Assembly (NCBI GenBank): GCA_049724395.1
Contig: JAUGWO010000087.1
Location: 1 to 51,074 of the forward strand
DNA from: Spongospora subterranea f. sp. subterranea
Lineage: Eukaryota; Endomyxa: Phytomyxea; Phytomyxea; Plasmodiophorida
DNA length: 51,074 nt
Direction of reading: 5' to 3'
Shown here: in pieces, positions 21,780 to 33,406 of the stretch
Layout: each line of letters begins with the position of its first letter
How positions within the stretch are numbered: position 1 is the stretch's first letter
Position numbers and translations under genes: made by a program
The notes under the pieces: model-generated
Seen by the model: the letters and a program-made list of their open reading frames with translations, nothing else
What the model was told of the DNA's origin: nothing
The model's database searches: none

Positions 21780-22125
21780 GTGTAGGCGATTTTGGTCGTT
21801 ATTGAGATATCGAACGCCAGACGAGATGATATTGCAATATTGGCGAATGGAGTCGAGAACAGCCGCCGACAGAACCGGTTGACCTGCCGTTCTCGCCAGC
21901 GGTTCTGTCGGCGGCGGCTGGTTCTCGACTCCATTCGCCGTTGTTGTAATGTGACGGAAATAATCTCGTCTAGTGTTCGAAGACCGAAGTTGCCCTAAAG
22001 CCATAATGGCTTTCTTTCTTCTCTGATGAGTGAGATAATTACTATCGTAGAATATAGAACGCCATTACGGTTTTTAGGCGACTTCAGTCGTTATTGAGAC
22101 ATCGAACGCTAGACGAGATTATTTC
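21780..22125. repeat. Fold-back hairpin plus a third inverted half-copy
   Basis: A near-perfect hairpin is centred at about 21890: gaatggagtcgagaaccagc-type sequence at 21846-21880 is repeated inverted at 21898-21940 (tctgtcggcggcggctggtt), and the outer arms share cgagatgatatt-like ends. The outer block (tcgttattgagatatcgaac, then gccagacgagat) recurs in direct orientation at 22092-22123, which means at least three related pieces lie next to each other. It resembles a small MITE-like element inserted beside a second copy. Confidence 0.65.
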
Positions 22126-22261
22126 CATCACAAGTGCTCGATTGTTTTGATAATTGACGTTGGAAATCCCGTGTTCTCAAACGACAAACACTTTGTGAAA
22201 GGCGGAAGATTTTTACAGAGTCTTATAGAGTCTGTGCACAAGCTGCAGTCCACTCAGAAGT

Positions 22262-22556
22262 TTGCCCAAGCTCTGTCGGAAACTAGCGCCAAATCACTAT
22301 AATCGTTGCCACCTCATCGCCAGCGCCTGATTCAGGACGTCGTCAACTTGTGAATAAGCCCACGACGATATTCAAAATCCAGAGCAAGTTACCGGCTCGA
22401 GGACGACCTCACGGGTCGGTCCTATATCCTCGACACGGAAAGATCCATCAGGATCAGAGAGTGCAGAAACACGAAAACGCCCTGTCAAGCGCGCTGGCGA
22501 TGAGGTGGCAACGATTGGGTAAGTTTTGCAGCTAGTTCCGACAGAACTTGGGCAAA
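22262..22556. repeat. Fold-back inverted repeat, arms about 68 bp
   Basis: ttgcccaagctctgtcggaa at 22264 and the following cgttgccacctcatcgccag are matched in reverse complement at about 22490-22556 (cgctggcgatgaggtggcaa, then ttccgacagaacttgggcaa). The spacer is about 160 bp. No gene is recognised inside. Confidence 0.75.
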
Positions 22557-22837
22557 AACGTCTGTGGACTTAACTTTAAAAAGGAATGTTCAATCGGCGC
22601 CAGTGTCTGTGAAAATCTTTGGGCTTTAGCACTGAGTTTTCTCGCGTCGTCTCTTTCATCATATGAAAACACGGGATTCTCATCGTCACATATAAAAAAC
22701 ATTCGAGCAATGATCGTCATCAGAGAGCTTCGTTGCCTTTTCGTATTCCTTGTGAGCTTTGCCCAGTGCATATTGTGAAATTTCTCGATTCAGCATTACC
22801 CCAGAACGAACTTTGATGGGTCAACAGCGCATTCTGT

Positions 22838-25800
22838 AAGGATGACGCCAGTTATCATTAACGCCTTAACCAACTGACGGTTGGTTTCGGTCATTGCTAA
22901 CAGTATACTGCCCTCATCCCTTAGGGCGTCTTATCCTCGGCCCTGCCCTTTCGGGATATTGCCTGTGGAAGGCTTGAGTTTCGTCCACCAACATATCAGT
23001 GGCTCTTAGCGTGGCAGCTGGTTCCCATGACCGTTCCGATGGTGGATAGCCTTCCCAATCAATAAAATATTCCAAGTGTCGGTGACGATATCTGGAATCT
23101 AGAACTGCCTTGACGATGTAAAGCGGTTGGTCCTCTGATGGCAGGATTATTGGTGGTGGAGGCGGTTGAATACGATCGGTCAATGTGTTAGAATGATATT
23201 TTTCCAGCTGCGAGGCGTGAAAGACGTTATGCAGTCTCGAATTGGACGGCAGGTCAATGCAATAGGCGACATCGTTGACTTTGCCGGTGATCGTATATGG
23301 TCCCAGCAGTTTGTAATCCAATTTACTGCATGGACGATTGGTTGGTATTTCACCGCGACGCAACATGACTCGATCAGATGACATCTTGATTTATTCTGCA
23401 ACTCCAGAAAGCGATGTACAGCATGTACGCCAGGTGCTGACCCGATTGCGGGAGGCAAAATTATACGCCAAGCTGGAGAAGTGTTCGTTTCAATCAGCGC
23501 GCGTTGTTCGCGAGGAGATAGTCCATACAGGCGATTGAATGGTGGTTCCTTGCCTTCGTGCAGGTCAATGGTACAATCAAACTTCCTATGTTCAGGTAAT
23601 TCGTCGCATTTCGCCTTATCAAAAACATCGAGGAAATCGGCGAATTCTTCAGGTAGTCGGGCGCAATTCGGGCTTGATACTTCGTTGTCGTCATTCCAGC
23701 GCGTGTGCAATACAAAACACTGTTCCTCAGCAATGCATGCGTTCAGAAACGGTTCTGCTTCAATCATTGATATGGAGATCTCATCGTCAAGTGATGATAT
23801 GCACGATTTCGCCTGGTTGACTGCGTCCAATATTGGGGTACAAGTCTGTCGAGGCGTCACAGTCATGGCGAGCCAATCGATTATTGGATTGTGATGGACG
23901 AGCCATGGCATACCCAAAATGATTTCGTGTTGGGGTGAGGATATGACGTTGAAGATGACCTGATCATGGAATGCGGACTCTATCGAATTCGTCAGAGGAA
24001 CCGTTTCCATAGTGATGGATGGCAACGACCGGCCATCCACGACGCGAACGGCAATCGGAAAGGATTTCGGTTGGACTGGTACGGAGTGACGTTCAACGAA
24101 CGACGAATCGATAAAAGAGGATGTGGCACCACAGTCGATTAGCGCCAGCGCCGGTATTGCACGATTGTCGATAATTATTGTTAACTGAACGGAAATACAA
24201 CGTCGAGATCAGAGCGTGCAAAATATGATGATGAGACGAGGACAAATTCGGATTCTTCAAAAGATGGTTTATCGGGAACAATGCTGAATCCGTTGGCAGG
24301 TTCCCTTAAGCATTTCCCGGCGTCGTCTTGGGGACGGCTGCAGTCGGTTTTCGTTCAGGACATGCATCAATCCTGTGACCAGGTTATCTCGATGACATCT
24401 TGATTTATTCTGCAACTCCAGAAAGCCATGTACAGCATGTACGCCAGGTGCTGACCCGATTGCGGGAGGCAAAATTATACGCCAAGCTGGAGAAGTGTTC
24501 GTTTCAATCAGCCGAAGTGGAGTTCTTGGGATACCTCGTCTCATCGACCGGTATACGTCTGGATCCTGCGAAAGTCAGTAGCATCATGTCTTGGCAAGCA
24601 CCCAACAACGTTCAGGAACTCCAAGCCTTTCTAGGATTCGCGAATTTTTATCGTAAATTCATTGACCATTTTTCGCAGATTGCCAAACCTCTGACGGATC
24701 TGACTCGGATGAACCTACAATTCAATTGGAGCCAAGAAGCGGATAATGCATTAGTACCCTGAAGACGGCGTTCAGTAGTGCCCCTAAACTGATGCATTTT
24801 AATCCTAACGTTCCCTGCGAGATCGAAACGGACGCGTCGAACATTGCGATCGCCATGATTCTTTCACAACGTGATACTAAGGACGATCTCCGCCCTGTAG
24901 CGTTCTACTCTCGAAAACTTACTGCACATGAGATCAACTACCCAACTTACGACAAGGAGTTGTTAGCCATTATTACTGCTTCTCAACAATGGCGCCAGTT
25001 CCTAGACACCGATCGGTATCAGACCATAATTCATACCGATCATCACAATTTAATTTACTTCTCGACTTTTCATCGTCTGAGCAGCAGGCAGGCGCGGTGG
25101 TCTCAATATCTTTGTCAGTTCGACTTTATTATTCAACATCGCCCTGGTCGGTTCAACGGAAAAGCAGACGCTGATTTCTATACAAGAACAGGAGTGCGTT
25201 TTGCCACCACATCGTTTTGTCGCAGGGAAGCCAACATTAGCAATTAACACAGTGCACCATGTTAACCGACCACCTGCTGACGAGATGTTTTAACCTCGTC
25301 CGACGCAATCAGAATTCTGACCCAATGATCGAAAAAATATTGAAAAATCTGCAAGGTCCCGCAGGCAAACAGTTTTTCTGGTGAAGGATGGCGTACTCTA
25401 TCGAGATGGCCATCAGCTTGTTATTGTGGGGGACCAATGCAAATTGACGGTTTTACGGATGCATCACGACGCGCCTGTCAGTGGTCACTTTGGCGTTACA
25501 AAGACACTTGCCGCCATCAGAAAAGAGTTTTGGTGGCCTGGAATGCGTTGTTATGTCCAGAACTACGATTCTTCATGTGATACTTGCCAACGCGCTAAAA
25601 CAGTTCGTCACAAGCCGCACGGGTTATTGTTGCCCCTTCCGATCGCAAAGGATCTATGGAAATCAATATCAATGGATTTTATCGTGAAGCTCCCCAAGTC
25701 GGCCGGATTCGATTCTATCCCTTGTAATAGTTGATCGATTCTCAAAAATGGCACATTTCGTTCCTTGTCGGGAGTCTATGACGGCCCCTGAAGTTGCCGA

Positions 25801-27604
25801 CCTCGTTATTGCGAACGTTTTTCGTCTGCACGGTCTTCCAGATGATATTGTATCGGATCGTGGACCCCATTTCATCTGGCGTTTCTGGCATCATCTTCTT
25901 ACACGGCTTAAAGTACAAAGAAACCTGTCCGTCATCGCGTCACCCGCAGTCGGATGGTCAAACCGAAAGAGTTAATCAGGTGTTGGAGCAGTATCTACGG
26001 TGCTTCATCAGCTTTTTACAGGACGATTGGAGTAGCATAATTCCGATCGCCGAATTCGCCTACAACAATACGAAACATTCATCAACTGGAATGACGCCGT
26101 TTTTCGCATTGTACGGATATCATCCACGATTCCACGGGTTGCTTCCTCGTTCACCGTCCAGCGTAAACCCATCAGCAGACGACCGTGCAGATCATCTATC
26201 GTCAATCAGGAAATTTCTGACTGTTAGTACCATGTTCCATGGGCCCATCAGTCACGCACTTAATAAACAATGACCGAAACCAACCGTCAGTTGGTTAAGG
26301 CGTTAATGATAACTGGTGTCATCCTTACAGGTTAACCAACTATCAAACCTTGGATTATCCCAAGACGCCGTTCCAAGTCCATTGAACCGCTGAACGCGTC
26401 GCTAGATGTCGAAGAGGCTCTTGGACCGCGCTGTTATCTTCGCTTCATTGATGCCGAAAATGTCGAATGCCGATAGTACCCCACACCGTTGAGAAACGAT
26501 TGTCCTGTTGCCGTTAGTACCACACCGTTGAGAACCGATTGTCCTGTCAATACCGCTTCCGATGCCGAGGAATCGGCGTCACCCGTTGGCGACAAGTTGA
26601 CAATGTTGTTATTGAAAACTCTCGATCGATTAGACGACATGGAGGAACGGATCGCTCGCCTGTCGTCACCGGCACCCGTGCCGCCATCATCTACGCCGTC
26701 AGCCTCGTCATCGCCGCCACCTCCGTCGCCGGTGCCGTCAATTAAACCGGTTCCAGCCAAAATCGCACCCGTATCGTTGAAAACTCGTCTTCGTGTATTT
26801 TCTGGTGCCGACGGTGCGTCCGCACGTCAATGGCTTGACCACGTTGAAGGACGATCTGTCGCCTGATGTCGGTAATCCAATGTGTTCCAAAATAAGAAAT
26901 TTGTTACAGTCACACCTGGAATCTAATGCGTTGCTGTTTGTCACGAGACTTCCAAAACAACATCTTTCCGCGACGTTCGTAGCCAGTTGCTGCTGTACTA
27001 TCCGGAACAGACACTGGAAGCGGCGGAGGACCGATTCGATTCTCTGCGTCAGACTTCAGAGATCGAGGCGCACATACTGGAATTTCGAACTCTGTATGAC
27101 ACATTTTTGGGATGCGGCGGTTATCCTCTTAGCGATCTGTCGCTCTCTGCAAAATTTCGGAAATCGCTACGACCCACTCTTGCCAAAGAAGTACATCGCT
27201 TTCAGCCAACGTCTCTAGAACAGGCCATCCGGTTGGCTCGTCACTTAGCCCCGATCTGTCGACCAGCTGATCATGTTCGCGCGATCACTTACGATTCGAA
27301 TCAGCGGACCAAATTGACGCCAGCCCGGCGCATTGGTCAAACCGAACGGCATGATCAGATATTCAAAAAGACCATATAACGGTGTGGTACTATCGGCATT
27401 CGACATTTTCGGCATCAATGAAGCGAAGATAACAGCGCGGTCCAAGATCCGCCACTCTTAGACATCTAGCGACGCGTTCAGCGGTTCAATGGACTTGGAA
27501 CGGCGTCTCGGCATAATCCAAGGTTTGATGGTTGGTTAAACTGTAAGGATGACACCAGTTATCATTAACGCCTTAACCAACTGACGGTTGGTTTCGGTCA
27601 TTGA
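22838..27604. mobile_element. Rearranged Ty3/gypsy (chromovirus-type) fossil locus
   Basis: Several pieces of one retroelement family lie together in mixed orientation. Minus strand: integrase C-terminal part with a chromodomain (about 22914-23390) and protease to early reverse transcriptase (about 23390-24040). Plus strand: reverse transcriptase and RNase H (about 24390-25190), integrase with zinc-binding and core domains (about 25380-26270) and a gag part (about 26490-27370). A segment that looks like the terminal repeat occurs at 22838-22900, inverted at 26268-26490 and again at 27378-27604, so the gag part is framed by inverted copies of about 225 bp. A stretch of about 115 bp at 23385-23500 is repeated at 24393-24515. 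Broken in many places and rearranged; old. Confidence 0.85.
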
Positions 27605-27629
27605 CTGATGGGCACATGGAACATGGTAT

Positions 27630-28420
27630 GGTCCTAACACATTCGACATCGATCATGCTCGATCTTCTGGGAGATCGAGTGGAGCCTGATGATCTTCTGC
27701 TAAGCGAACCTTCTTGCTGTAACCCGGGACCCACGATTATCCAGCGATGAGTGCATTCCTTCAACTCGAGAGGTCGCAGTGTTCCGAAAAAAAGGAGATA
27801 ATGTTCAGTCAAAGCGGCAACAAACATCTCCTTCTGTCCAGTCCCTTAAGAACTGTTGGAAAGTGTCGTTATTACGAAATGCCTTTTGGTCTTGGCTAGT
27901 ACATGTTTCTGATTTCTGCCAAACACACAACAAAATCGTTGGATTCGCGAAAGCGAGTTCACTCGCGATGGCTTCGATTAGCGCTAACTCCCGATTAGTC
28001 ACGAAAACGTTTGAACGCGTCTTCTGTCGAAAATACATTTTGAAGTTATCGCAAGGCCCATTTATAACCATGTTCGGTTTCATATCTCATAAACACGAAT
28101 CAGATTGAAAAAGACATGTTAACCGGAGTCACGCCGACGACATTCCAGTCCGAAAACAAACCAAAAACGGTTGAATTTTTGATTGAGAGGCAGGTAGCTT
28201 TACCGATTGGTTTCGTAAGTGGCATCAACGATCATGGTATGGTGAAATTGTCTCGCCAGTTTCAACGAAGAAGACGGTGCGAACAAGAGATGAACAATAC
28301 GGCGATGGGGCGTTTTTTCGTCGACGTCCCGGGAAATCACGGTCATCCCAGAAATTTTGCTGACGCAAAGCGGCAATGATCGTTTCAGACTCGGCGCCAG
28401 TTTGATTCATAAATCGCCTA
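27630..28420 (-). mobile_element. MULE-like transposase relic
   Basis: A DNA transposon relic on the minus strand. The best piece (28083-27805) reads SNVFVTNRELALIEAI followed by ANPTILLCVWQK, matching the MULE domain pattern of a V-x-D-R-E-x-A-L core and L-L-C-x-W-H, here with D changed to N and H to Q. Upstream (28410-28225) a segment with AESETIIAALRQ resembles the part before the MULE domain in such transposases. The C-terminal SWIM-type zinc finger is not seen. The frame changes between pieces, so it is not functional. Neither terminal repeats nor target duplication were found. Family assignment rests on one domain block. Confidence 0.5.
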
Positions 28421-29200
28421 GCGAAGCTTTCTGTTCATCATTCCACCCCCGATTTCCGAACTGAGGAAAATGAAGATCTTTCAGCGGCCGGCTGGTGGTG
28501 ATGTTCATCGTAGATAAAGTTCAGCGACCATGTGGTTTAGGCCATTATTGGCCTGAATTATTGCAGACCATGGCAAGTTCGTCCTGGTGGTACCAATACT
28601 TTTGATGCTGATCAGAAGCGGCCGAGAGTTGCAGTAGGATCGACCGTGTTGAAACGCCAGCCATAGCTTGTGAATGGAACCGGTGCTGTTGCGTTTGGAC
28701 CGACGGTTGTCAATATTGTACTCTGCTGCATGGATCTGGCATTTTAAGGCTTCCTCAACCGTTGACAAAAGAGAAGAGATCTCCATCGTGCTATAGTAAC
28801 AAGCTGTGAATATAAACTGAGTCGTGAGGAATAATGTTGTGCTTTATTGATTGTAGTCAACGGTGACGTTGGTCGTGGATGCCCCTGAATCGCGCGACAT
28901 CAAGTAAACCCCATTCCTGTCGCATTCGATGTCAGGACGGAACCCTAATTGACGAGTGCCAACTTGGGCGCTTACGACATAAGCTTCTTTCGAGAATTCG
29001 GCCCAGCAGCTATCTAGCGCCCAACGTCGTCGACAAGGTTTCCGTCCTGACATCGAATGCTATGAGAACTAACTGATGCACTGGTTTTATCAACCAAGTG
29101 ACTCAAACGGGAATTCTATCAACAATGAATCCGGTGGGGTTTATCAACAATGGTCCAACGGGCGGGTTATTCACAAGCGGGTTTAATAATTACAGAGTTT
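28421..29200. other. Unassigned stretch with a short inverted repeat
   Basis: A minus-strand frame at 28505-28786 is open but not recognised; it may belong to the MULE-like relic. A short inverted repeat, cattcgatgtcaggacggaa at 28924-28943 against its complement at 29041-29060, frames a 100-bp loop. Confidence 0.4.
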
Positions 29201-29645
29201 CGCGCCAAGGTGCACTGATCCTGGCCTGTACACAAATCTCGTCCGAACAGCCGGTGCCTGCATTTCTGGGTGGACCAAGCCTCTGTGAAAGCTGCTTGAT
29301 TTCCGAGGAAAATGATCCCTTACGCATTGCATCGCAACGACTGAGATACGAAAAGGCGGAAAGCACCGGTCACGATCAAGCAAGCTGAAACCCGACGAAA
29401 AACAGCAATTCATGGTGGACACCTGGTAGCAAAGCAATGCTGTTGAAAACACCACGTACTGAATGCTGCCCCGCCTTTCGTATCGCAGTCGTTGCGACCG
29501 TTGATGCATTGCCTTCGGGGCCATTTCCAGGGAGATCAAGCAGCTTTCACGGAGGCTTGGTCCACCCAGAAATGCAGGCACCGGTTGTTTGGTCGAGATT
29601 TGTGTTCAGGCCAGGATCAGTGCACGTTGGCGCGAAACCCACCCC
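29200..29645. repeat. Fold-back inverted repeat, arms about 150-175 bp
   Basis: Left arm about 29200-29352, inverted right arm about 29466-29645. Matching blocks include gtttcgcgcca at the outer end, gcctgcatttctgggtggac, caagcctc-gtgaaagctgct and gcaacgactg-gatacgaaa. The spacer is about 110 bp. The arms differ at several sites and by a short indel near 29320. No coding content is recognised. Confidence 0.8.
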
Positions 29646-31060
29646 CGTTTGAGTCATCGTTGACCGTTTGAGAAAACCCGTTGGGTTTGAGTAACGTGCT
29701 TGGATAATGTGCGCGAATCGTGTTTTCTGCGCAACCCACCTTGTGGTTTTCCGCATTTATTTTCCCGTGAACTCATTGCGATCCCGTTTTGTGAAAGCGG
29801 TGCAATACAACTGCAGCGGGAACGCCAGGGACACCCTCGAGAGATCACCATGGACGGCTGACACGAGAAGAACTGGAAAATGGGGATGCTCTTTTCAATG
29901 TGCGACACACGTTCAGTGGTCAGCATGCCTCGTAGCTCGCCAGTCCGATCCTCTCGCTTCACGCCGCCCGTGACCCCAAGAACCGCCTTACGCACGTGCC
30001 CTTTGAACTCATTGATACGGGTTTTAGAACAGGCTTTGCGATCAGCGTGGACAGCCGTCGTCAACGAGCAGATCGAATTTTCGTGCCTTAAAGGAGGCCA
30101 TCCTTACACATCACCAACTCGCTGTTCTCCCATTATGCCTCTGGCTTACAGCTATGGGAATTGATTTACAACATCGGGCCTCTGGGGACGGGCTTAGACT
30201 TTTAATCAAGTGGGTGGGGACTGTTAGCCGGCGATGCTACCCGGGAGTCATGCGGCAACCTTTCAGGCAGCCCAGATTTTGCTGTGGAATACGGCAAGTC
30301 GTGTCCAGGTAACACTTTATCATTCTTGAATTCTTTCTCTTTGCGTTGATTTTCTGAACAGATATCAGAAGTTCTTACAATGTAGGAACGGCCAAGTGAG
30401 GCAACTAACGCGCATTGTAATCTCCTGAGTTTTAGGGTTACAAATCGAGACGATGATTCTGACCAAGAAGCTGCAATCGCTGGCACGCAACATTTACTTG
30501 ATATAGCTCGTATGCAATTTATTGTTGGGGATGAATCAACTTGAACTGTACTTTTTGCAGCATCCCGATGCATCACAAGTAAAAACCCAATGAATGACAT
30601 ACGAGCTACATGTAAGATTTGCGCGTCAGTCATTGCAGCTTTTTGGTAGGGCCAATGAATCCACTCAATCGCATCCTGTTTCCAGCTGCCTCGAATTAAT
30701 CATTGAATAAAATGGCCTATATGTATTGAAACGAATTTGTGGCAACTGCACCGTTCCTTTGCCCAAACTAATAGGAAAACCGAACCAATAGCATATCGTT
30801 GAAAGAGAAGTGTGATCAAGGACAGGTTTTGACTACAATATGACGTCGCTACGATTGTACCCTGTTCGCCCTCGATTAAGTCATCGGCACCAAACGTAGA
30901 ACGTATCCCAGTACCATATTTAATCAGTATTATGGGGCGCGGGCCGACGACCCATTGCGGCACAAATCAAGGATCGTTCGCGAACTGGCAAGCTTCTCTG
31001 ACGCTTGTGAACTTTCACAGCATATCCTACTTAACACAACGTCTGTGTCTGGCCATCGGG
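29646..31060. other. Unassigned stretch
   Basis: Long but unrecognised open frames occur on the minus strand at 30202-30633 (143 codons) and 30700-30963 (87 codons). The first has a protein-like composition. They may be remains of a transposon next to the DDE-type relic at 31065-31286. Confidence 0.3.
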
Positions 31061-31061
31061 A

Positions 31062-31290
31062 CCACTACGCGATAGGCGTCCGTGAATCTGAATTTCGTGG
31101 AAACCGACGAATCTGAGACACGCCCACTGCCTGGAGTGCGACGGGAACGATGCATTTTAACTCTTTGAATAAATATTCACAATTCCTACAAGTGTAGCTG
31201 TTGCAAGCGGCCCAGTACATTTCAACAAAATCATACTCGCAATGAAATTTAGGGTTAAAATCGACCATAAATCCGGTGTGACTCAACCAA
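31062..31290 (-). mobile_element. DDE-type transposase C-terminal relic
   Basis: A minus-strand frame has PKFHCEYDFVEMYWAACN followed by a CEYLFKELK block and then IRRFPRNS. This matches the conserved C-terminal end of a DDE-endonuclease family common in fungi and other microbes (F-H-C-E-x-N-F-I-E-x-Y-W, then an R-x-F-x-R-x-S block), where the Glu or Asp is catalytic. Only this last part is seen; the earlier catalytic residues and the ends were not found, so it is a fragment. Membership in the wider Tc1/IS630-like group is inference. Confidence 0.4.
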
Positions 31291-31949
31291 CTCCTGTTCC
31301 GGTCATGTACCCAATGAGAGTTTTTTTATATTGCTCACCCATATTCGAAACAAATGCCCGACCTAATTTCGAAAACGTTTTCAACTGCCATTGAAAGCTG
31401 GCGTGTTGGCACATCATAATCTTGAACATCAGAATGGTTATTACCGTTGCACTGGAGTGTATCAGACAACAGCTTTGCAGGGGCAGTGATCAGGGAGAAT
31501 TGATGTGATAGTCTTAATCAGTAGATTACTTGACAGCCTCCAGTATGTCGTGTGTATGAGCCATCGTCGTCAACAGATGCAGCCACAAGGAAGTAGCTCA
31601 CGTTTGGGATATGGATGTTCGATCATATTCATGCGAGGTCATCCTCGTCGTCAAGTTTGGTTTCCAAATCATTGATCAGGTTTGATACCACGTGATGAGG
31701 ACCGATAAAGACCTCTTCAAGATACTGAAAACGGGTTCGGTACGAGCCGATATGTTTGCGTCATACAACAGTGAGGCATCGGGGTGCCTTGGTAATTTCG
31801 GAACGTGCTGGGTGATCTATCCATATCCACAGAAACAGTGGAGTGCGGTTTTAGTTGCGTTTCTTCAAAAAAACGGGATGAAACACTCTATAAAATAGAA
31901 ATTAAAACCGTCAGTCGGCAACGCAAGCTCAGGCTCCTCAGTTGATCGG

Positions 31950-32317
31950 AAGGTGCCAAATTCGTTGGATGTGTCGCACACATCCGCGATTTAGACGAAA
32001 GTGGGACATCTGATCAAGATGTTTTGAATAAGAGTCTTGCGTTGTACAAAGCAACTACTGGAACCAGCTTTTTATTGATGAGCTCCTACCGTATATTACC
32101 GTCCGCTCCCAAGTGGCAGTCATTTCGAGGGAAAAATATTTCCAATGCTTCAGTAAAACGACAACTAGAACTTCCGCTCTCTGAAGATTGCAAAGCTGAC
32201 GGTGACCAAGCTGAAGATAATGGGAACAGCACCCCTTTGCGACCTCAGGGGTGTAAATCAGCTAAAAAAAGGCAAAAGAAGAGGACAATTCCACTCGTGC
32301 CGTCTCATTGCAAGTAA
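31950..32317 (+). CDS. Harbinger accessory protein, Myb-like/NAM-associated type
   Basis: The partner protein of PIF/Harbinger transposases, which in this family helps bring the transposase to the transposon ends. The frame is readable from KFVGCVAHIRDLDESG through SDQDVLNKSLALYKA and FLLMSSYRILPSAPKWQSF to RPQGCKSAKKRQKK, the order seen in plant-type accessory proteins (VGCV, ALAMYK, F-x-H-C-x-x-I-L-x-x-x-P-K-W, R-P-x-G-x-K-x-A-K). The first recognisable ATG is at 32024, but homology begins upstream at about 31950 and a Myb/SANT domain proper is not recognised, so the N-terminal part is lost, diverged or lies in another exon. Confidence 0.55.
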
Positions 32318-33174
32318 TATGGAAGCTTCGGCAAGCTTCAGTGCTGCTTACGTTTGGAGCCACCCCCTTGAGCAAATTCGTTATCAATGGGGACCAATCC
32401 ACAATGTTAATATCATTATTGGAGCCGGGCAAATGAATGCATGCCAAATCCAGAGATCGGCTGTCGCTATGGCCTCCATAATTAAGGATCGATGACCATC
32501 TTTATCTTGGAACTGACCCTGCCAGGTGACAGGGCAGTTCTTCCATTGCCAATGAGTGCAGTCCAGGGACCGAACATGCCTGGAAACCCTCCTCTTGCAT
32601 TAATTTGAAGGTGGTATTCGAGATCCTGAGCTGTAGGATGTCGTAGGTACTGGTCACCAAATACTTCGACAATTGCTGTGGCGAAACGTTTGAAGCACTT
32701 TGCTGCAGTTGAGTCTCCGATACGAATATATTCGTCTACAACATCGGACGCGACCCCATAAGCAAAGATACGCAAAGCTGCCGTAACTTTTTGCAGTGAT
32801 GTCAATCCCAAACTGCCAAGAGCATTAGCTTTCTGCTGAAAGTAATCGTCTCTTTCGACTACGCCATCATGTATTACATCAAACAATTCTCGCCTCATAC
32901 GAAACCGTCGTCGGAAGAGGTGGGCAGGGTAAACTGGATTTGCGCAAAAATAGTCTTTGTAAATCCTTTCATGACCAGAAGCAAAATTTCGGGGCAAGTT
33001 TGGTGAGCGTCCAATTTGTGATCCTCCGCGATTGGATATTGATGGATTCATAGTCAATGCAGAAGCCGCATGCTGACCCAGGATCATTACTCCAGACTCA
33101 GACTGGGCAATGGTGTCATCCTCCATTTCGTCTTGCCAGATTAGCCCAAAAGCGCTGTCATCGTTATCCATCAT
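32262..33174 (-). CDS. PIF/Harbinger transposase, frameshifted
   Basis: The first 230 codons are open from MMDNDDSAFG (33174). The middle matches the family closely: FRRRFRMRRELFDVI, ERDDYFQQKANALGSLGLTS, LQKVTAALRIFAYG, DEYIRIGDSTAAKCFKRF, then RGFPGMFG-type sequence. After FPGMFG the frame is lost near 32560 and resumes in another frame with HLPGSNNDINIVDWSPL (32430-32380), the usual continuation. The first catalytic Asp would sit in the SLDCMHW-like segment just after GMFG, exactly where the frame breaks, so this copy cannot make active enzyme as it stands. The C-terminal third is missing. Confidence 0.7.
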
Positions 33175-33406
33175 TGTCAGCTCGAAAATTCGTTTTGCCG
33201 TTTACCGTTCAAATTGACCGCGCGGTGGGGAACCGTTTGACGGGGGACATAACTATTTTACCGGAGAACCCGTTTAAACATCTTTTTGCCGTGGAGTTTG
33301 CCGTTGCGCGGTGGAGATGCTTTAAATGATGTAGCTCTGTACCCTCTCGCTGGACACCATCGGTACATTCCTGAGTCAGCGTTGGCCGCGGAGAGTCGGG
33401 TTGGTC

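Larger units (their letters stand above)
31690..33330. mobile_element. PIF/Harbinger DNA transposon
   Basis: A DNA transposon with the two convergent genes known for PIF/Harbinger: a DDE transposase on the minus strand (33174-32262) and a Myb-like/NAM-associated protein on the plus strand (about 31960-32317). The right flank after the transposase start (33180-33320) holds a segment whose complement begins with gcatctccac, resembling known PIF-type ends; a matching left end was not found, so the limits are approximate. It lies 70 bases upstream of NAA20. Confidence 0.65.
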
